Source of the DNA: Stomoxys calcitrans
Taxonomy: Eukaryota; Arthropoda; Insecta; Diptera; Muscidae
Assembly (NCBI RefSeq): GCF_963082655.1
Contig: NC_081554.1
Location: forward strand, 128,067,453-128,131,452
Direction: 5' to 3'
DNA: 64,000 nt
This document shows, in pieces, positions 59,001 to 64,000 of this stretch (the first letter of the stretch is position 1; every line of letters starts with the position of its first letter). The notes below the pieces were generated by a model. The model made no database searches. It was given only the letters and a program-made list of their open reading frames with translations, and was not told the DNA's origin. The position numbers were made by a program, and so were the translations under genes.

Positions 59001-62000
59001 ATACATTAGCGAACACATACCGATTAGAACGCACTCTATTTGTATTTGACGTACATAAGGAAAGTCTTATGGATACAGAAATTGACAGCACATATGTAAC
59101 ACACGTATCGTGTGATAGTAACGTAAGTTGGGCTGGGATGAGTTGAACATATCGTTTGGAAAGCTCTTTGGCATATTATTTTCTGTAAAGAGAAGACAAA
59201 TGAGTATAACTAAATTTACATGTAAGATTTTGGCTAGCCCAATAACGTCGTATATTAAAAAAGTACCCAAAAAAGGAATTGCCTTGGTCAAATCCCTTAA
59301 TTTTTGTTGTAATTTTATAGCCAGTGATACATATTGACGCATCATAGTAGGACGTCAACATCGAATGTTTTTTCATTGATCCCCAGCCATCCATTTGGTC
59401 GTCTCATCAGTCTTAAATTGTTTTATGGACTACTTTTCAGTTTAATCATTTTGGAACAAAAACATCTAGTCGACAGACCTGTTAAAAAACTTTTGTGAAG
59501 TGAGTAACAGCTCAAAAAACAACTTATCGCCAACGTAAATATTCTAATCAAGAATAAAACCTCGACTTCATTTACTTCCTGATAGGTAGTACTACGACAT
59601 ATTAAATAGTATAATAAATGAATAGGACTAGGATAATGGGCTCGCATGACAAAAAGGGACAGCAAAATTAAGAGTTCGGTTAAAAAAAAGGAAATTAAAG
59701 CTTTACTAAAAGTACAACAAATGTATGCTTTTAGTCGTTAGACACTATGTGGTACCTTTTCGGGTTTATTGTGACCTAAAAAGTGTCAAATATAGTACGA
59801 AAAGCATTGAGTTAGCAACCCTGGCCAAAACTTACCAATAATGACATCTAACTTACAATGCTGCAATTGCTTTAGCCATAAATGCAGTTTTTGTCGTTGA
59901 ACACTATTGATTTTCTGTTCACTGATTGTAAGGTTACTAGTATTGGAGTGAGAAATTCCAATACTGTCGCCTGTAAGTATTCAAATTGAAAATCTCGCAT
60001 TCAAATGCAAAGACGGACAATAATAATCCAATTGAAATTCCAGCGAGCGATTTGTACAAATTCATATTTAGTTCTTAAAATACTTTCATAGATACAGTTA
60101 TACAAAAAATGTATAATTATTGTTGGTTGATGTTTTTGTTGTAGCCACATTTTCATGTGGAGGTGGCGATCCTCGTCAAGCTCCTGTAGGTGAGCAAGCC
60201 TGTTCCGGCCCAAAAGGAGGAATCGTCGTGAAAACAGTGTGGCTATTGGTTATTTAAAGGCGCCAATAACTCGCCTTGTCATATCGAGCATCATATACAC
60301 ACAGTATTTGTGCAAGAGTCGGTGCCGCCCGGCCTCTCACTGAGAATCTCCGCTGCCGTTGCAGCTACTCTGTATGGAGCATTCCACTATCCGCAACCAG
60401 TGGACGCGCCTGTTAGCTCGCAGCTCAGCTTCTCGTGACGGCAATGAACACCATACAGATCGGACCTCAATCTTCCAGCCAGTTTTGTGGGTAAAGCCTC
60501 TGGAGCTAATTGAAATTTTGAACGTTTTTAAATATGTGTTTTCTTGGCAGCCAAAAATTAATAAACTTCTTTCTTCTTGCTCTGATTGGTAGAAACAAAC
60601 TTGACGAAAATTATAAATGTCAGGGGGAATTGAATTTTCTTCCCCCTGTTTACAAATTCTGACATATCAAGTTTCCAAAAAAGATGATTTGTTGTAGCAA
60701 TTCGCCGATGCGGCCACCTTATTAAATACGCCTTGACATTTACGATACACTTGTTCTACAATTATACTACATGTACGAGAGCATAACCAGGCCTTTAGAC
60801 TTTGTAAAAACTAAAACACCTATAAATAATAAAAACTATAAATTTATTTTCTAGAAGTTTTACTTCTTCCTTAATATTTTCGAGTGATCATATATTTATT
60901 TCGCGCACTGTATAAAAAAAAATCACCTTAGGTCCAAATCGCGATATAAGCCACAGATTGCCTCCAACGTACTGTGTAGACTATAATCGAAATATGCTGT
61001 ATAATATTTTTTTAACAATATTAAAGGTGTTAGTTGGGTTTTAGGAAATGAGTTCTATGACAAAAAAGCAATTCGATTGTGAAATAAAAGAAAGGCTTTG
61101 CGGATGTTGAATAATATCCTTCAACACTTGTAATGAAATTGAAAATTGAAATTGATTGAAAATAGTTAATGATAGTGTTTCTAAATATCAATTTTATAAT
61201 GCCAACAACCAATTTAATTCAAGTGATAATGAAAATTTAGCCACACTACTAAATAATACTTATCTCATGGCGGAATTGATAAAAATGTTAATTTTACAAA
61301 AAGTCTGAGCTGTTCGAAGCCAAAAGATCCTAATATTTATTTATTTACTTATTTATTATTATTATTATTTTATTCTATTTCGAGAATCCCATACATCTCT
61401 AAAAAGTTACTTTGTCGTGTAACTGCAAATGTAAATTTGTCCATAAACATTCCATTAAGGAACAGGGGCAGAGTGCTGTCCGATTCAAGTTTAAGCTCAA
61501 TAAGGGGCTTTTTTTTATAGATGAGCCCGAAAAGCGTGCTGCAGTGCTACACCTCTTTGGGGAGAAATTTTTACACGGCACATTAACACACAAATGTCGC
61601 CAGCATTAGGAGGCGATAAGCCTCGCCAGGATTCGGATAGGTGAACATGCACCACTACAATGGCCTCCAAACTAAATAGAGATAATAATTATAAATGTTT
61701 TTTGCTATGCTATTCTTTGAATAGAAAGCATTAAACAATGGTCTAAAGCTGGACAATATCCAGCAATGGATTCTCGATAATAATCATCTATCACCAAGTG
61801 GCACGTTTTCTCCTGCAACTGAGACACTAATTAGACTAAAAAAAGCTATCACCTGAGATTGTTTTCAACTTCCTTGTGTGCCAATTTAATGACTTGAGCA
61901 AAATAAAATATTAGCAGGGAGCATTACATGTAGTAACATACAATATACATATATGTGAGTGGGATATAGCTTACAACACTTCGATGAGTTAGAACGAATG

Positions 62001-63410
62001 TAGGTTTTAAGTTCTCAAGTATGGTTTGTGGAAGGCGTGTTAGACCTACATTGTTGTATTTTATTTGAAGGTAAGTTAATGGTTTAACATGGGTTTGTTT
62101 TGCGAGAGGGAGGGGGAGCACATTCCCGTTTACTTTCCTCTTTTTTGTAATTGAATTAGTGCTTGAAATTACTCTGAATTTTAAACCCCAAGTAGATCAT
62201 CACATTTTATTGTATTTATATGTAACGAAATTTTATTCTTTCTATAAAACCCCAAAAGAAACACAAAATTATCTCTATTCTATCCGATTTTATGTAATGA
62301 AAACAGACCGTCTTCACCAAATTCGGGCAAAAATCTCTATTTGTGAAATGTACCCTTATAGGGGAGCTACTATAAAATGTTGTTCGATTCGTCCATGGAT
62401 TGAAATATAATTTTACAATGCCGAGAAAATGTCGCTTGCAAAATTTTAGACTTATATCTCTTTGCAGCTTTTTTTTCCCTGTGCGACTTTCTACTACTAT
62501 TCGACTTCTAAATCGATTATTCGACTTTTTAATCACTGAAAGTCGACTTTGACTTTAGTCGACTAATCGATCAGCCAACCTTACGATTGTGAGGCGTATG
62601 CTATCCCTCTACGCTACGCACCTTTCTTCGCTACAGAAGGCTAAGTAAACATACATTCTCTTGTGTGGCGTTTTTTGAGTTAGCGTCCAAAACAACAACA
62701 AAAAATCTATTTTTAATTTTGTAACAAAAACAGTTGATTATGAGAAACTAATTAGCGAAACATGAATGATAGAATTCCCATAGTATTTATGTTTTAAATC
62801 ATGAAATCTCTACAAACTATCAAACAAAAGGAGCAAAAAAGTGACTATTCTGGGAGGGAGGGGCATCACCAATCGTAAAATAAATGCAATTGCCATGTTT
62901 TTTTGTGGATAGAGATGAGAAGCCATAGGTAAGGAGGTCAGTTTACATTTTGTAGATTATAAGTAGCGCTCGAATTTCGAGTGCAGGGATATACTTGTTA
63001 ATATATATAAAACGTCTAATCTAATGTTTTTTTTTACAAATTTTTATCTTCGTAGCTGTTAAAGCTTCGGCTGATCAAAATGATCTATCTGCCACAAACA
63101 ACAAGTTGGCTTCCGCCATACCAGCGGATCGTTATATACGCCTAGCCGAATCAAGATCAGTTACACCATCACCACCACCAAATTTAGTTTTTAACATTCC
63201 TACACAATCGCACATACCATCGTTATCGCCAATAAGCAGTTCAGCTGAATCGACGCCTACCTCAGAGTCGCCACCAATGAAAATGAAGTCATTGTCAAAC
63301 AATATTTCACCCACAGGACGAGCAAAGGCGGCTATTAATTCAAAAATTACAAGTCTTACAACGTTTCTTAATTCTAAGACACAAGCGAAACGTTTGGCCG
63401 CAAAATTACA
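52848..63410 (+). CDS. ATP10: Class-V P4-ATPase (ATP10-type phospholipid flippase), internal five exons
   Basis: P4-ATPases move phospholipids from the outer to the cytosolic leaflet, usually with a CDC50-type partner; ATP10 members act mainly at the plasma membrane or endosomes (family knowledge). The five exons splice in phase: 52848-53028, 57665-57844, 57904-58028, 58104-58789, 63056-63410. Together they encode about 500 residues: the A-domain end with DLDGETNLK, the loop before M3, M3, M4 with PLSLYVTIE, the P-domain start with [10 protein letters not shown], and part of the N domain. The stretches [20 protein letters not shown] and [20 protein letters not shown] point to ATP10 rather than other P4 classes. 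M1-M2 and everything after about one third of the N domain are missing from the window. The likely Drosophila relative is CG33298, from memory. The exons show no stop or frameshift. Confidence 0.92.
53440..53777 (+). repeat. Family B repeat in flippase intron
   Basis: Contains tcgaaatcggttcatatagg, tatagctcccatatatatgt and cgttaaccgatcgtcacga. It runs into the Jockey-clade fragment near 53778. Confidence 0.7.
53778..54790 (-). pseudogene. Jockey-clade ORF2 fragment, antisense in flippase intron
   Basis: On the minus strand, from 54700 down, RT text appears: RVKQ, a stop, then [17 protein letters not shown] (RT box B), then [12 protein letters not shown]. Further down are [16 protein letters not shown] text and, near 53900, [20 protein letters not shown] followed by [15 protein letters not shown], the Cys-containing C-terminus. 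Several frameshifts and stops, with internal loss of the catalytic-box region around 54550. The 160-codon plus-strand frame here is its shadow. It differs from the RNase H-bearing Jockey-type family elsewhere in the window. Confidence 0.8.
54880..56165 (+). repeat. Tandem array of about 130-bp units
   Basis: The ccatatt phrase begins at 55279, 55400, 55530, 55660 and 55791, spacings of 121, 130, 130 and 131 bp. Units share gtcggtaaatatgtccgat-like, caaacacttggtccca-like and gattcg text. The array ends in cagccgtttctgagtctata, an aaacaaacaaacaca run and atttttatatataagata. Relatives are at 12060 and 27086. Confidence 0.85.
56186..57650 (-). pseudogene. Penelope-like element reverse transcriptase, truncated
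   Basis: The minus strand reads, in order, [19 protein letters not shown] near 57620, [19 protein letters not shown] near 57510, [12 protein letters not shown] at 57335, [20 protein letters not shown] near 57110, [12 protein letters not shown] near 56920, [13 protein letters not shown] near 56785 (catalytic YVDD), and the thumb [20 protein letters not shown] near 56610. It ends about 56186 after [20 protein letters not shown]. The GIY-YIG endonuclease that normally follows is absent. Stops at 57557-57555 and 57446-57444, a frameshift near 57425, and a stop near 56700 kill it. The far end lies about 15 bp from the splice acceptor of the next flippase exon. Confidence 0.88.
56862..56951 (-). 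repeat. 45-bp tandem duplication inside the Penelope RT
   Basis: Units 56862-56906 and 56907-56951 each encode a YEQLKG..GSPAS or ASPAS block, so the palm motif is repeated in frame. The units differ at a few bases, so the duplication is not recent or has been followed by decay. Confidence 0.9.
57665..57844 (+). CDS. ATP10: ATP10-type flippase exon (A domain to loop)
   Basis: 60 whole codons, [20 protein letters not shown] onward, including [17 protein letters not shown]. Acceptor atttgcag, donor gtaggt. Phase 0 at both ends. The frame-defining start methionine inside it is not a translation start. Confidence 0.95.
57904..58028 (+). CDS. ATP10: ATP10-type flippase exon (before M3)
   Basis: [20 protein letters not shown] and [20 protein letters not shown], ending in a split TG/G codon. 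The introns on its two sides are only 59 bp (57845-57903) and 75 bp (58029-58103). Acceptor ttcaacag, donor gtaagt. Confidence 0.95.
58104..58789 (+). CDS. ATP10: ATP10-type flippase exon (M3, M4, P-domain start)
   Basis: Carries M3 ([20 protein letters not shown]), M4 with PLSL at 58273-58284, and the phosphorylated aspartate codon 58432-58434 in DKTGT, followed by the start of the N domain up to SSVTLK. The acceptor is acacag and the donor gtgagc at 58790. The frame stays open 50 codons past the donor, to 58941, so intron retention would add an unrelated tail. [17 protein letters not shown] is the ATP10-type helix before the nucleotide-binding part. Confidence 0.95.
58790..60119. other. Flippase intron, first part; no feature seen
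   Basis: AT-rich with short frames lacking motifs. Confidence 0.5.
60120..60490 (+). repeat. Dispersed repeat with TTGTTGTAGCC start, in flippase intron
   Basis: Begins tgttgtagccacattttcatg with a small hairpin, continues aagcctgttccggccc, then gccgcccggcctctcactga and gtatggagcattccactatc. Fragments of the same text are at 25255-25320 and 25880-25990. Confidence 0.65.
60491..61424. other. Flippase intron; no feature seen
   Basis: AT-rich; an attattattatt run near 61350-61370. Confidence 0.45.
61425..61670 (-). repeat. tRNA-derived SINE in flippase intron
   Basis: Body text tgtccataaacattccatta, gagtgctgtccgattcaagt and acacctctttggggagaa; the head is shortened near 61620-61670 (gccaggattcgg then caatggcctcc). 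Confidence 0.8.
61671..63055. other. Flippase intron, last part; no clear feature
   Basis: At 62585-62630 reversed text gcgtagcgtagagggatagc slightly resembles a tRNA-like head. At 62300-62400 there is family-B-like wording. Otherwise AT-rich. Confidence 0.4.
63056..63410 (+). CDS. ATP10: ATP10-type flippase exon (N-domain variable region)
   Basis: Joins the previous exon through a split G/CT codon and continues [20 protein letters not shown]. It is rich in Ser and Pro ([30 protein letters not shown]), as expected of the poorly conserved N-domain insertion. Acceptor ttcgtag, donor gtaagt at 63411, which leaves a two-base partial codon. No conserved catalytic motif lies here, so the call rests on frame, splice signals and position. 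Confidence 0.8.
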
Positions 63411-64000
63411 GTAAGTAAGCGTTACACTTTTGTTTTTACTCTTGTAGTAACACAAAACACGAATCTGACATAACATTGGTAACGGACATACAGGCCGATT
63501 CCAATAGTATTAGATTGTAATGAAGGGAAGGGAAATTTAAAAGTAGAGTGCGAAATTTAAATTTAGTTAGAATATTTGCTTTATCGACCACACCTAAAAC
63601 TCAAACCCCACTTTAACCCCATTCCATATTCGCCCAAAAGATATGTATATTGACTTTTGAATTGTGTAAAACTCCCACCGAGTGACCGATACAGACAACA
63701 TGGGACTCAAACGAAATGTTTTTAGAAATAGATTACAAATCTGACTTTGAAGTTTTGGTGTGGAGAGCTGCCGGTATTTTGATGTAGTGTACATTTACGC
63801 AAGACATATACAAATGTGAAGGTATGCAAACACTTCAAAGCAGTACGGTTCTTCATGAAATACCATGGGAAAAAAGACTCAAAAATGCAAACAAATCATT
63901 TTTTTCGTGGAGGGGACAGGGCAAGACACAGCCTAAAAACAATTAAAGAAAAGCAAACGAAATTTGATACATACATATCTGAAATTAAACTTTTAACTTT
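63411..64000. other. Start of the next flippase intron; no feature seen
   Basis: Begins with the gtaagt donor. No further exon is recognisable before the window ends. Confidence 0.5.

Noticed and set aside
1..64000. A previously undescribed multi-gene system
   Set aside because: Beyond one flippase gene and decayed mobile elements I see no gene cluster or conserved module that would support such a claim.

Overview
ORGANISM. The window looks like calyptrate (muscid-type) fly DNA: AT-rich, short introns beside long ones, and packed with dispersed repeats. I infer a muscid such as Stomoxys, Haematobia or Musca from the repeat families I recall; the species is not proven by the sequence. GENE CONTENT. 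Only one host gene is supported: five consecutive exons of a class-V P4-ATPase (ATP10-type lipid flippase) on the + strand between 52848 and 63410. It carries the A-domain DGET motif, the M4 PLSL motif and the DKTGT phosphorylation site. The N-terminal exons (M1-M2) lie upstream, outside the window or unrecognised in it, and the rest of the N domain, the hinge and M5-M10 lie beyond 64000. LAYOUT. 1-2280: a 2.0-kb hAT element with an 8-bp target duplication, inserted in a repeat whose uninterrupted relative is at 13870-14146. 3085-8950: an unassigned repeat, periodic repeats and a dead Tc1-like transposase. 9925-11955: a decayed RTE-like retrotransposon. 12060-20695: tandem-type repeats, a Jockey-group RT fragment, a long family A repeat and a mariner pseudogene. 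21625-33690: tRNA-derived SINE copies, Jockey-group fragments, a mariner MITE and family A copies, several nested. 36220-46790: CTGCT-rich elements, opposed RT fragments, more RTE pieces, SINE and family A copies. 47688-52680: a poly-T/poly-G tract, a foldback Tc1/mariner element, a Tc1-like fragment, a second mariner MITE and a Jockey 3' end. 52848-63410: the flippase exons; the first intron is filled by a family B repeat, an antisense Jockey-clade fragment, about 130-bp tandem repeats and an antisense Penelope-like RT ending about 15 bp from the next exon. HOW IT FITS TOGETHER. This is a graveyard of mobile elements around and inside one large fly gene. No transposase or reverse transcriptase here appears intact. 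I found no CRISPR, operon, rRNA or functional tRNA gene, and no convincing new multi-gene system. The most informative signals are structural: nested insertions with recognisable empty sites, a SINE family with pol III box sequences, a near-perfect foldback element, periodic repeats, and the Penelope element beside a splice acceptor.
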